47,744 nucleotides of DNA, from contig JACOUS010000001.1 of NCBI GenBank assembly GCA_016177735.1, positions 1 to 47,744 on the forward strand, read 5' to 3'. The notes below the pieces were generated by a model. That model was not told the DNA's origin, did no database searches, and was given only the letters and a program-made list of their open reading frames with translations. Source of the DNA: Ignavibacteriales bacterium (GTDB taxonomy: Bacteria > Bacteroidota > Ignavibacteria > Ignavibacteriales > Melioribacteraceae). The translations under genes were made by a program, and so were the position numbers. Shown here piece by piece: positions 7,368 through 15,544 of this stretch (its first letter is position 1; the number at the start of each line of letters is the position of its first letter).

Positions 7368-7911
7368 AACACACCCCTTCCGTTCCCCTCTGTAGAGGGG
7401 AAACTCTTTCGCTTTTTTTTGTAATTGAATTTGTTAGCAGCATTAAGTTCTACCCGTGAATCATTTTTTTTACATAAATATTTTTAATAATGCGGCTCTT
7501 TCTCCTCTGTAGAGGGGAAACTCTTTCGCTTTTTTTTGTAATTGAATTTGTTAGCAGCATTAAGTTCTACCGGTGAATCATTTTTCTTACATAAATATTT
7601 TTAATAATGCGGCTCTTTTTCCTCTGCAGAGGGGAAACTCTTTCGCTTTTTTTTGTAATTGAATTTGTTAGCAGCATTAAGTTCTACCTGTGAATCATTT
7701 TTCTTCCATAAATATTTTTAATAATGCGGCTCTTTCTCCTCTGTAGAGGGGAAACTCTTTCGCTTTTTTTGTAATTGAATTTGTTAGCAGCATTAAGTTC
7801 TACCGGTGAATCATTTTTTTTACATAAATATTTTTAATAATGCGGCTCTTTTTCCTCTCGAGAGGGGAAACGAAGAGTTTATCCCGTTGTTTTTTAACGG
7901 GAGGGTGTGTT
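7368..7911. repeat. 117-bp tandem repeat array flanked by inverted ends
   Basis: Four near-identical units begin at 7387, 7504, 7621 and 7738 (periods 117, 117, 117, then 116 because of a shorter T run), followed by a partial fifth core at 7854. Each unit starts with a palindromic CCTCTnnAGAGGGG, then TTTCGC, a poly-T, GCAGCATTAAG and TAATGCGGC. The core dinucleotide varies: GT, GT, GC, GT, CG. The array is bracketed by AACACACCC-CTT-CCGTT at 7368-7384 and its near complement AACGGGAGGGTGTGTT at 7896-7911. No coding capacity is evident. Confidence 0.9.
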
Positions 7912-7979
7912 GAAACAGCAAGAAAATTTATGAGATCTTTCTTTTTGAAATTGGCTGTAAGAGAAAACTCGAATGAATT

Positions 7980-8768
7980 TTATTTCCCAACTTTTGCTTT
8001 GAGGGTGCCGGCGAGTCCGGAATAACCGGTCAACTCAGCATCAATCGAGCCGATCAGAATTTTTGTTTTTACTTTCACGGGAATTTTTAGATTGTCATCG
8101 GTGAGCCAGATAACAATATTACCATCGCTTTTGAACAAGCCGCCTTCTTTCACAATTGGTTCGAGAATGATGCAGTCGAAAGTGCCGGCAGAGACGGTAA
8201 CTTTTTCTTTTCCTTTGTAAACAACATCGAGCGGATACACTTTATTCTTGTAAAAATTTTCGAGACGGATTGTTTCGCCTTGTTTGATTTTTGAAAGATC
8301 GAGAGTGCGCGCGTAATAAAAAGCCGAAACAATATCGTTCACGTATTTCGGAATATCGTAAGAACCTTCGGAAGTTTTAGCTTTACCTTTGCGTTGATCA
8401 AAGAACGCGGAGAAGTCCCTTGTGTATCCGCCTTCGCGGATGTGTTGTTCAAATCTCCAAGGGAATAAACCTTCAATATCAATGTACGTTTCATAGCGGT
8501 CGCGCACTTTGTAGAACGGATCGAAAGCCGGAACGGTGTTCACTTTGAACTCGACATTGTAAACATTCCTTCCGGCAAGCCTGGTAATTTTAGGAACAGA
8601 AAATTCCGCAACACCCGCAGTAACAAATCCGTACTTCACATCGAAGGTTAATTTCTCGCCGACTACAAACGCATTATTCTCAATTATTCTGAATTCGGAT
8701 TTCTGAGCAAAAGTATTTACGCCAAGCACAATTACGAAAAATAATTTTATGAAAGAGCGGCGTTTCAT
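7980..8768 (-). CDS. DUF3108 domain exported protein
   Basis: Read from the ATG at 8768 (MKRRSFIKLFFVIVLG), the product is about 262 residues with a signal peptide ending near NTFAQ. The body has the DUF3108 pattern: GEKLTFDVKYGFVTAGVAEF, a Y-N-V-E-F-K-V strand, PFYKVRDRYETYID, W-R-F-E-Q-H-I-R-E-G and a C-terminal V-W-L-T-D-D-N-L-K-I-P-V. DUF3108 proteins are periplasmic beta-barrel-like proteins without an established function. The longer frame from 8816 would remove the signal peptide from the N-terminus, so I prefer 8768. It has GGAGAA upstream and overlaps the GT9 stop by four bases. It is the last gene of the lptE-glycosyltransferase string. Confidence 0.88.
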   Translation of the reverse strand: MKRRSFIKLFFVIVLGVNTFAQKSEFRIIENNAFVVGEKLTFDVKYGFVTAGVAEFSVPKITRLAGRNVYNVEFKVNTVPAFDPFYKVRDRYETYIDIEGLFPWRFEQHIREGGYTRDFSAFFDQRKGKAKTSEGSYDIPKYVNDIVSAFYYARTLDLSKIKQGETIRLENFYKNKVYPLDVVYKGKEKVTVSAGTFDCIILEPIVKEGGLFKSDGNIVIWLTDDNLKIPVKVKTKILIGSIDAELTGYSGLAGTLKAKVGK

Positions 8769-9808
8769 TTTTTCTCCGATCCGGTTCCCGGCAAAATTGA
8801 TTTTACCGATTCCCAAACTTCATCAACATTGATTGTGCGCATTAAATTTTCACGTCGATAATCTTCTTTGTTTTTTTGTCTGCTTTGAACTGCCGGTTTA
8901 AAAATATTTTTTTTGTTTGTGTATGGTCCCCACCGTTCTTCCGAACACGAAACGATGTGCGGATAAAATCCTACAACATATTTACCGAGCGCCGCGGCAA
9001 TGTGTACCGGTCCGGTGGAATTTGCAATCATCAAATCAGCTTTGTCAATCAACGCGATTAATTCCGGCAGTTCATATTTGCCGGCAAGATTTTTTGTTCT
9101 CCCGTTTACAACAAGCTGTTGGCAAAGTTCCGCTTCGGCATTGCTGCCGGTGATGAGAATCTCAAGTCCGGGATCGGAAGAAATTTTCTCAATCAATTCT
9201 TTCAGCATATCGGAAGGAAGATCAACAGAACTGCCGCCGCTGCCCGGGTGTACTATAATTATTTTTTTCTTCTCATCTATTCCTAATGATTTAAAATCTT
9301 TTTCGATCACTTTAATTCTTTCGGGCAAAGGGGTGAGTTTAAACTCGACATTACCGCGATTCACATTTTCATCAATGCCGATTTGTTTGAGAAGCCGGAC
9401 ATTAAATTCCAGTTCGTGATGCTCTGCAAATTTTCTGTGTTCGTAAACTTTTTTGTTGAAGAGAAACGAATACCATCTGTAGCCGGAACCGACACGTGTT
9501 TTTATTTTCGATAAAAAAAGAATCAACGCAATCCTGAAAGTTGGAAACGCAGTTACGCAAATATCAAATTTATTTTTCAGCATGTTTACATTTTCTTTGA
9601 TGCCGGATTTGCCGCCGTTCTCTTTTAGAATAATTACATCATCAATATCGGGATTGTTTGCCGCAAGCGGCGCAGTGTAATTGCGTAAAAGGAAAGTAAC
9701 TTTTGCGGATGGAAAATGTTTTTTAATAATTGATGCAAGCGGAAGCGAAAGCACAACATCGCCGATTCGATCGGTGCGGACTATCAGAATATTTTTCGGT
9801 GTGTTCAT
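8765..9808 (-). CDS. Glycosyltransferase family 9 (heptosyltransferase-like)
   Basis: The 347-residue protein begins NILIVRTDRIGDVVLSLPLA, the N-terminal GT9 motif (R-x-D-x-x-G-D-x-x-x-x-P). It contains the donor-site region with IIVHPGSGGSS (about 199-209) and LIALIDKADLMIANSTGPVHIAAALG (about 250-275). GT9 enzymes such as WaaC/WaaF add heptose to the LPS inner core at the cytoplasmic face of the inner membrane. Which sugar is added here is not clear. The ATG at 9808 overlaps the stop of the DNA glycosylase gene by four bases, and its own stop overlaps the next ATG. It is part of a tightly coupled minus-strand operon with LPS and glycan genes. Confidence 0.93.
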   Translation of the reverse strand: MNTPKNILIVRTDRIGDVVLSLPLASIIKKHFPSAKVTFLLRNYTAPLAANNPDIDDVIILKENGGKSGIKENVNMLKNKFDICVTAFPTFRIALILFLSKIKTRVGSGYRWYSFLFNKKVYEHRKFAEHHELEFNVRLLKQIGIDENVNRGNVEFKLTPLPERIKVIEKDFKSLGIDEKKKIIIVHPGSGGSSVDLPSDMLKELIEKISSDPGLEILITGSNAEAELCQQLVVNGRTKNLAGKYELPELIALIDKADLMIANSTGPVHIAAALGKYVVGFYPHIVSCSEERWGPYTNKKNIFKPAVQSRQKNKEDYRRENLMRTINVDEVWESVKSILPGTGSEKK

Positions 9809-10419
9809 TTTTTCGATACGAACGGATTATTCTTTATGTAATACCTCCACGGTAAATCTACCGATTTTTTTATTCCGATTCTCGTGACCTCTGCAATTTC
9901 ACCCGGCTTAATTTTTTTTGAGTTCAGAATAAAAATTTCACCGCCGCATAAATCTGTTCCGTTTTCTTCCCTTGCAATTGCAAATGCACTGCAGATTTTC
10001 CCGGGTCCGTTGGCGAGATTAATTTTTTCTTTCTCGGAAATTTTTGTTTTGCCGTATCGGTTCATTGCCATCGATTCAATTCCTTCGAGCGGTTCGAGAG
10101 CACGCAGCAGAATTGCAGTGCCTTCATTCACTTTGCCGGTAACAACGTTTGCGCAGAAGTGCATTCCGTAAGTGAAATAAACATAAAGAGAACCTCCGCC
10201 GCCAAACATAACTTCGTTCCGTTTTGTCTTTCCATTGAACGAATGCGATGCTTGATCAACTCTTCCGTCGTATGCTTCAACTTCAACAATTCTGCCGGCA
10301 AGAATTGTTTCATCATAAATTCTTACAAAAATTTTGCCGAGCAGTTCTTCGGCAATTTTGTGAAGCTCACGCTGATAAAATTTTTCCGGTAATTTTTTTT
10401 GAAGGCTGAGTGTAGTCAT
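9805..10419 (-). CDS. 3-methyladenine DNA glycosylase (AAG/MPG type)
   Basis: This base-excision repair enzyme removes 3-methyladenine and other alkylated purines. The 204-residue sequence carries the AAG signature: LLGKIFVRIYDETILAGRIVEVEAYDG (the catalytic E lies in IVEVEAY), DQASHSFNGKTKRNEVMFG, GSLYVYFTYGMHFCANVV and LANGPGKICSAF. Length is normal. The start at 10419 follows the TPR gene stop by only a few bases, and its end overlaps the GT9 gene, so it is embedded in an envelope operon. A DNA-repair gene there is probably a matter of genome packing rather than function. Confidence 0.95.
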   Translation of the reverse strand: MTTLSLQKKLPEKFYQRELHKIAEELLGKIFVRIYDETILAGRIVEVEAYDGRVDQASHSFNGKTKRNEVMFGGGGSLYVYFTYGMHFCANVVTGKVNEGTAILLRALEPLEGIESMAMNRYGKTKISEKEKINLANGPGKICSAFAIAREENGTDLCGGEIFILNSKKIKPGEIAEVTRIGIKKSVDLPWRYYIKNNPFVSKK

Positions 10420-10422
10420 CGA

Positions 10423-11103
10423 TCAAAATAATTGTATGCCGGACTCTTCATCAATGATATTTTGCAGTTCGGCAACTTTTGCCGCGTACTGATCGGCTCT
10501 ATCCGGATTTTTTTTAACAAGTTCTTTGTAAACGGAAATCGCTTCAACATACTTGCTCTGCGAAATGTAAATGTTTGCCAAAGTTTCCGAAGCGATTTTT
10601 TCCCCCTTAAATTCCTCAAACTTTTCAGGCACCGGCTGATTCTCCACCGGGTTGTAATTTATTTTTGCGTTGCTCAAAGTTTCGGCAAGGCTTTCGAGAT
10701 GCAGTTCGAAATCGTTTTGCGTTCCCGGTTTCTCTTCTTTCGTTTCGATGAAAGAAGGACGTTTTGCATTGTTCAATGAATTTCTTTCCGAGATTATTGA
10801 ATTGATTTTTTTGAAATAAAATTCTTCAGATTCCGTACTGTTGATTAACGCCGCTCCTTTCTTCACAAAATCTTTCGCAGATTTTTCGTTTCCCGAATAT
10901 GCTTCTGCGAGTGCATAAACAAAATATGCAGCCGGGTAATCGGGATAATTTGAAATTCCTTTCCCGAGAATCGAAACGGCTTCGGGAATATTTCCTTCTT
11001 CAATTAATATAGAAGCCACCCTCGCGAAAAGAGGAGAGCCGTTGTTGAATTCATAAATAAGTTTGATCTTACCGGCTGTAAAATCGTTTACATTTTGTTC
11101 CAC
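10423..11103 (-). CDS. Tetratricopeptide-repeat protein
   Basis: A 226-residue soluble protein starting with GTG at 11103, five bases after the stop of the glycosyltransferase gene. Two TPR-like helical hairpins are visible near the N-terminus (SPLFARVASILIEEGNIPEAVSILGKGISNYPDYPAAYFVYALAEAYSGNEKSAKDFVKKG in pieces, residues 19-86). One lies near the C-terminus (ETLANIYISQSKYVEAISVYKELVKKNPDRADQY, about 174-207). The middle (100-165) is low in predicted structure. No signal peptide is present. TPR domains mediate protein contacts; the partner is probably another product of this operon, but nothing identifies it. Confidence 0.8.
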   Translation of the reverse strand: MEQNVNDFTAGKIKLIYEFNNGSPLFARVASILIEEGNIPEAVSILGKGISNYPDYPAAYFVYALAEAYSGNEKSAKDFVKKGAALINSTESEEFYFKKINSIISERNSLNNAKRPSFIETKEEKPGTQNDFELHLESLAETLSNAKINYNPVENQPVPEKFEEFKGEKIASETLANIYISQSKYVEAISVYKELVKKNPDRADQYAAKVAELQNIIDEESGIQLF

Positions 11104-11108
11104 TTAGC

Positions 11109-12572
11109 TTATCTGCTCTCTTTTAAAAATGATTGTCGTAATGATAAAATTGAAACGCACGCAAACCCGATAAAGAACATCAACTGGAACGGCAGTGCGG
11201 CGATTTCCATAAAATAGATTGACGCCACAACGCCGATGAGGCAGTAGATTGCAAGCATCAATTCAACATAAGTTGATACCTGAACTTTTGTGCGCTTAAA
11301 ATATTTGTTCTTTGCCAGCTCATCTTTTTTATTAACAATTTTGAATTTCGGTGTGCGGACAAATTCGCTTTTTCTGCTCATCAATCCTTCAATAACAGCA
11401 CGCGTGTTGTTCAATGCAAAACCCATACTGCCCGCCATGAAAAGAGGGAAGAGCGCAATGTTTTTTCTCCAATCCGGACGCACATCTTTTTGCGAGAACA
11501 TATAAAATAAAAACGAACTGATAAATGCAATTACAAACACAGCCATAAAATTGAAGAAGCTCCAGTACGGTCCGGCATTTTTAATAAAGATCAGCGGAAC
11601 ATTTAAAATTCCGGCAAGCAGAATGAACGGGAATACGATGTTGTTTGTCAAATGAAAAGTTGAATGAAGTTTGAGCTTGATCGAAATATTTGATCTCCAA
11701 ACGAGCGGAAGAATTTTTTTCGCTGTTTCGATTGCGCCTTTTGTCCATCTGAACTGCTGGGCTTTTAATGCGTTCATTTCGGAAGGAAGTTCAGCCGGAG
11801 TTGTGAAGTCTCGCAAGAAAACAAATTTCCATCCTTTCAATTGAGCGCGGTAACTTAAATCGAGGTCTTCGGTAAGTGTGTCTGCGTGCCAGTTGCCGGC
11901 GTCTTCAATACATGCTTTGCGCCAAACGCCGCCGGTTCCGTTGAAGTTGATGAAGAATCCGGCTTTGTTGCGAACTGTCTGCTCGATCACAAAATGTCCG
12001 TCGAGTGCGAGTGCTTGTATTTTTGTTAGCAGCGAATAATCTTCGTTCAAATGTTCCCAGCGTGTCTGCACCATTCCTACTTTTTCAGTCGTGAAATATT
12101 TTAACGTGTTGATCATAAAATCGCTTTTGGGAATAAAGTCCGCATCGAATATTGCAACAAATTTTCCTTTTGCAGTTTTCAATCCTTCTTTTAGTGCACC
12201 GGCTTTGAAGCCTTCTCTGTTCGGTCTGCGCACGTGTTTGATATCGAATCCGAGAGCTTGTTTTTCCTGAACGAGTTTTGCGACAACATCAACAGTTTCA
12301 TCGGTTGAATCATCGAGCACCTGAATTTCCATTTTATCTTTCGGGTATTCGATTTCGCAGACGGCATTTATTAATCTATCTACTACGTACATTTCATTGT
12401 AAAGTGGAAGCTGGATTGTAACCATCTCTTCGTTGTGTTTATCAGCCGCTTTCGGGTTGTTCTTTCTGTACTTCCTGTGATAGTACATCATAATGAATCC
12501 GTGGCTTCCGAAGAAGAGGAGTATTGTTAAAGAAAAGATGTACGCAATAAGCACTATTTCATCAATTGCCAT
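11109..12572 (-). CDS. Membrane glycosyltransferase family 2
   Basis: A processive-type GT2 related to cellulose synthase-like and glucomannan synthase-like enzymes. From the ATG at 12572 (AGGA eight bases upstream) the product is 487 residues. It has an N-terminal membrane helix, a cytosolic GT-A domain with VQLPLYNE-like start, IFDADFIPK (DxD), TLTEDLDLSYRAQLKGW (TED) and QQFRWTKGA (QxxRW), then about five C-terminal membrane helices. These residues define UDP-sugar binding, the catalytic base and the acceptor site. It would polymerise or transfer sugars at the inner membrane. The longer frame to 12665 adds 31 polar residues that include repeat-like DNA and is less likely. It sits between lptE and the TPR gene. 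Confidence 0.92.
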   Translation of the reverse strand: MAIDEIVLIAYIFSLTILLFFGSHGFIMMYYHRKYRKNNPKAADKHNEEMVTIQLPLYNEMYVVDRLINAVCEIEYPKDKMEIQVLDDSTDETVDVVAKLVQEKQALGFDIKHVRRPNREGFKAGALKEGLKTAKGKFVAIFDADFIPKSDFMINTLKYFTTEKVGMVQTRWEHLNEDYSLLTKIQALALDGHFVIEQTVRNKAGFFINFNGTGGVWRKACIEDAGNWHADTLTEDLDLSYRAQLKGWKFVFLRDFTTPAELPSEMNALKAQQFRWTKGAIETAKKILPLVWRSNISIKLKLHSTFHLTNNIVFPFILLAGILNVPLIFIKNAGPYWSFFNFMAVFVIAFISSFLFYMFSQKDVRPDWRKNIALFPLFMAGSMGFALNNTRAVIEGLMSRKSEFVRTPKFKIVNKKDELAKNKYFKRTKVQVSTYVELMLAIYCLIGVVASIYFMEIAALPFQLMFFIGFACVSILSLRQSFLKESR

Positions 12573-12671
12573 TTTTGTTTTTCCTACGTTATTAATATGT
12601 AGTTTGTATAAAATTTTTTTGTCCCGGCGTTCTGTGCGGCTCTGCGAGAGATTATTTTCCCGCAAAGGGAA

Positions 12672-13391
12672 TTACCAATTAGATACCACCGCCAGTAAAA
12701 TATCCTGTGTAATATTTTCGATTGCGTCATCAATTGCATCTTGCCGATCTTTTGTAATATCGCCGTCGGTTGGATAATCTGCGTAGTTCGAAAATGTTCT
12801 TTCCAAAATTGTCTGCCGTTTTATCAAATCTCTGTAAACAACGCGCACGTTAATCGTAATTCTTCTTTTAGAAATTGTTTCGTTTCCGGTAACTGCCGAA
12901 GCCGCGTCTGTTAATGAAACAATAGTTCCTTCGAGTAATGCATCTGCATTTGTTCTGTCGGCGATCAACAGAGAATTATCGTCAATAAATTTTTGAACAA
13001 GGCTGTTCGTGAATTTCTCGCTCACGTTAAATTCGCCGGTACCGCTTCTATCATTGAATAAAGGAACCGCAATTGTTTTGAGGTGCGGTGGAACAGATGC
13101 ACCGGTGAATGAATAACTGCACGCTTGAAAGTTTATTACAATAAAGAGTGATGCAAACAATAAAAATGGCAGTGCACGAATTTTATTGTGACTAAGCAAA
13201 TTCCGGCTAAAGCCGCTTCCAGTTTTTTGAGATTGTCCCACGAGATAAATCTCGTGGCAATTTTGTCTAAGTTTAGTTGCAATTGCAACTATCCTTAAAT
13301 AGCGGGCAACAAATAAACTAAACAATAGGAACTCCAGTCCCGATTTGCTTAAGTCCGAAATTTCATAAAAATATTTTGTCGTGTTTGTCAT
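12672..13391 (-). CDS. lptE: LptE-like LPS-assembly lipoprotein (start uncertain)
   Basis: The conserved part is a lipoprotein: a hydrophobic stretch RALPFLLFASLFIVINFQA then a lipidation cysteine (residue 91 of the open frame). YSFTGASVPPHLKTIAVPLF follows, with NDRSGTGEFNVSEKFTNSLVQKF, typical of the Bacteroidetes/Chlorobi LptE family. LptE plugs the LptD barrel and helps place LPS in the outer leaflet. The frame from the only ATG (13391) puts about 70 residues in front of the signal peptide. That extension is the translation of composite repeat copy 2 (13200-13345). The true start may be TTG at 13199 or another weak codon near 13181; no Shine-Dalgarno settles it. The gene follows the sigma-54 activator stop by four bases. 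Confidence 0.8.
   Translation of the reverse strand: MTNTTKYFYEISDLSKSGLEFLLFSLFVARYLRIVAIATKLRQNCHEIYLVGQSQKTGSGFSRNLLSHNKIRALPFLLFASLFIVINFQACSYSFTGASVPPHLKTIAVPLFNDRSGTGEFNVSEKFTNSLVQKFIDDNSLLIADRTNADALLEGTIVSLTDAASAVTGNETISKRRITINVRVVYRDLIKRQTILERTFSNYADYPTDGDITKDRQDAIDDAIENITQDILLAVVSNW
13200..13345. repeat. Composite hairpin repeat, copy 2 (inside the lptE open frame)
   Basis: It shares with copy 1 the GGCTAAAGCC hairpin (13205-13214), the CCACGAGAT (13238-13246) / ATCTCGTGG (13249-13257) stem, the following GGCAATT, a GCGGGCAA remnant (13309-13316) and a GGAACTCCAGTCCC block. The two inner hairpins are absent: only AA separates the stem arms. Confidence 0.75.
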
Positions 13392-13395
13392 AAAA

Positions 13396-14499
13396 TTACA
13401 GCAGTCCGTATTCTTTAATTTTTCTATAAAGTGTCCGTTCGCTGATGTGAAGTTTCCGCGCCGCCTTTCTTCTGTTATGTCTTGTTATTTCGAGCGCGTT
13501 TAAAATTGCTTGTTTTTCTAATTCTTCCAAAGGAATTATTTCGTTCGAATTTGTTTTTACAGCCGGCGGATCAATTTCGGGTTCGGTGCGCAAAGCAAAT
13601 TGTTTCAAATCGATCAAATCCTTTTTTATTTCGATCAATGCTCTGTAAATCATTTCTCTATCAAGCACATCTGCCGGACGGTTGAGATGCACGGGTAGAT
13701 TTCTCGAATCTTCATCATGCCGTACATCTATCAACGGTACTAAAGAATCAACATCAAGAATGCCCGTTCTGCTTAGTGTTGCCGCAGATTCGATTACATT
13801 TTTTAATTCTCTGATATTTCCGGGCCACGAATAATTGATTAATAAATCAACAGCCTCGTTCGTTAGTTTCGGTTCGGGTATTCTGTTGTTTACGGAATAA
13901 TTTTTTAGAAATGTTGCGGCAAGTTCGGTAATATCGCCGCGTCTGCTTCTCAACGGAGGAATGTTGAGCGTAACGGCTTTCAATCTGAAATAGAGATCGT
14001 TCCTGAATTTTTTTGTATCGACTTCTTTTTGAAGATCTTTATTTGTGGCGGCAATAATTCTAACATCAACTTTTGTTACTGTTTCGGCGCCGAGGCGCAT
14101 GAACTCTTGAGTTTCGAGTACGCGCAAAAGTTTCACTTGTGTTGTTAAAGGCATTTCGGCAATTTCATCGAGGAAGAGAGTTCCGCCGTCTGCAATTTCG
14201 AAATATCCTTTCCGGTCATCTGTTGCACCGGTGAAAGAACCTTTTTTGTGTCCGAACAATTCGCTTTCGAGCAAGCCTTCGGGAATTGCACCGCAGTTAA
14301 CGCTCACTAATTCTTGCGATGATCTTTTGCTGTATCCGTGGATTGCACGCGCAAATACTTCTTTGCCCGTTCCGCTTTCCCCGGTTAACAAAACGGAGAT
14401 ATCCGATTGAGCTACTTGCATAACTATATCTACAAGGTCGCGTATCTCTTTCGATTTGCCAATAATTCCGAATTTCTTTTGAAATTCTTCTGCTCTCAT
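13396..14499 (-). CDS. Sigma-54-dependent activator without receiver domain
   Basis: The 367-residue protein consists of the AAA+ sigma-54 interaction domain almost from its first residue, followed by a Fis-type HTH. Walker A is GESGTGKE (40-47), the sigma-54 contact loop is GSFTGA (87-92), Walker B is TLFLDEIAEMPL (107-118), and R-fingers lie in the LRSRRGDI region. The HTH is at the C-terminus (KAARKLHISERTLYRKIKEYGLL). It remodels RNA polymerase-sigma54 at enhancer-bound promoters using ATP. No regulatory domain precedes the AAA+ module, so activity may be constitutive, set by expression, or controlled by a partner. It is placed between an MBL hydrolase and lptE in the minus-strand string. 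Confidence 0.94.
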   Translation of the reverse strand: MRAEEFQKKFGIIGKSKEIRDLVDIVMQVAQSDISVLLTGESGTGKEVFARAIHGYSKRSSQELVSVNCGAIPEGLLESELFGHKKGSFTGATDDRKGYFEIADGGTLFLDEIAEMPLTTQVKLLRVLETQEFMRLGAETVTKVDVRIIAATNKDLQKEVDTKKFRNDLYFRLKAVTLNIPPLRSRRGDITELAATFLKNYSVNNRIPEPKLTNEAVDLLINYSWPGNIRELKNVIESAATLSRTGILDVDSLVPLIDVRHDEDSRNLPVHLNRPADVLDREMIYRALIEIKKDLIDLKQFALRTEPEIDPPAVKTNSNEIIPLEELEKQAILNALEITRHNRRKAARKLHISERTLYRKIKEYGLL

Positions 14500-14561
14500 C
14501 CTAATCGGTTTAAAATTGCGAAGTAAAAATAAGGGTTTTTAGAAAAATATTACACTCAAAT

Positions 14562-15332
14562 CTAAACGAATATGCTTAAGCCATCATGGCAGACTTGAAT
14601 TTTTTTTCTATTTTCTGCCGGAAGAGATTTTTGCCATGTAATTATTTCTTCTGCATCTTCATCGTTGATGTGAGTAATTAACAAATGTTCCGGTTGTAAT
14701 TGTTTGTACGCGGAATAAATTGCTGAGGTAGTAACATGTGCAGATTCCGTTATGAAATAATCAGCATGTTCATCTTTAAATAGATAAAGATCGGTTTCAG
14801 AACCGATATCCGATGTGTAAATAATTTTCTTTTTTTCTATTTCGAAAAAAACACTGTATGATGTGAACATCTCAGGCGGATAATTTTTCAAAATCTCTTT
14901 TTGAACGATGTGCGAATTCCTTTTGGTGATGAATTTAAAATCATTTTTAACGGAAATCTGTTCATCGAAATCGAACCCGGAAATTGTGAATTGAAATCCG
15001 AGAGTTTCCATAAATATCTGCGAAGCTTGCAAAAAAGATTCGAGCGGCGAAATCAAATTTTTTTGTGTGAAAATTTTTAACGACTCATTTCTTTTGAGCA
15101 ATTTCATCTGTGTAATTAGCGATGCAATTCCGGCAAAGTGGTCGGCGTGATAGTGAGTAAACAAAATCGAATTGATCGAATTGTAATTTATGTTTTGCTG
15201 AAGCAATGATCTGCAAATTCCATCGCCGGCATCTACAAGCATTAAGTGTTCATTCTGTTTGATGATAAAAGAAGAATGATTTCTTGCGAGACTCGTTTTG
15301 CCCGAGCCGGTTCCTAAAAAAATTATTTCCAT
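14562..15332 (-). CDS. MBL-fold metallo-hydrolase (RNase Z-like)
   Basis: The 256-residue protein starts MEIIFLGTGSGKTSLARNHSS and has the metallo-beta-lactamase zinc motif THYHADHFAG (H60, H62, D64, H65). Further ligands are likely in KRNSHIV, YTSDIGSETDL and LLITHINDEDAEE. This layout is that of RNase Z-like or phosphodiesterase-like hydrolases of the MBL superfamily. Without the exosite of true RNase Z being evident I do not assign tRNA 3-prime processing. The start ATG at 15332 follows composite repeat copy 3. It lies between the SPOR gene and the sigma-54 activator on the same strand. Confidence 0.9.
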   Translation of the reverse strand: MEIIFLGTGSGKTSLARNHSSFIIKQNEHLMLVDAGDGICRSLLQQNINYNSINSILFTHYHADHFAGIASLITQMKLLKRNESLKIFTQKNLISPLESFLQASQIFMETLGFQFTISGFDFDEQISVKNDFKFITKRNSHIVQKEILKNYPPEMFTSYSVFFEIEKKKIIYTSDIGSETDLYLFKDEHADYFITESAHVTTSAIYSAYKQLQPEHLLITHINDEDAEEIITWQKSLPAENRKKIQVCHDGLSIFV

Positions 15333-15349
15333 AGTTAAATCTAAGTTGT

Positions 15350-15535
15350 ACGGAGTTACTCAATTGTGGCTAAAGCCTTTTTCATTTCTTTGTAAATTAT
15401 CCCACGAGATATCACCGCTTTGCGGGATTCCGTTTACACGGAAAATCTCGTGGCAATTGTTATATAAAAATGCACTTGCCACTATCTTTTCCCGAAGGTT
15501 CGAAGGACTCCTATGGAGGATACCTTTGGCAAGAT
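15350..15535. repeat. Composite hairpin repeat, copy 3
   Basis: GTGGCTAAAGCC at 15366-15377 is followed by a 53-base core at 15401-15453 identical to 6991-7043, including both inner hairpins. Next comes CTTGCCACTATC with a matching GGCAAGATAG near 15526-15535 around a CCGAAGG / GAAGGACTCC segment. It separates the MBL hydrolase from the SPOR gene. Confidence 0.8.
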
Positions 15536-15544
15536 AGTAGAATA

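Noticed and set aside
7387-7872. Possible CRISPR array
   Set aside because: Units are 117 bp, nearly identical throughout with no unique spacers, and no cas genes are present.
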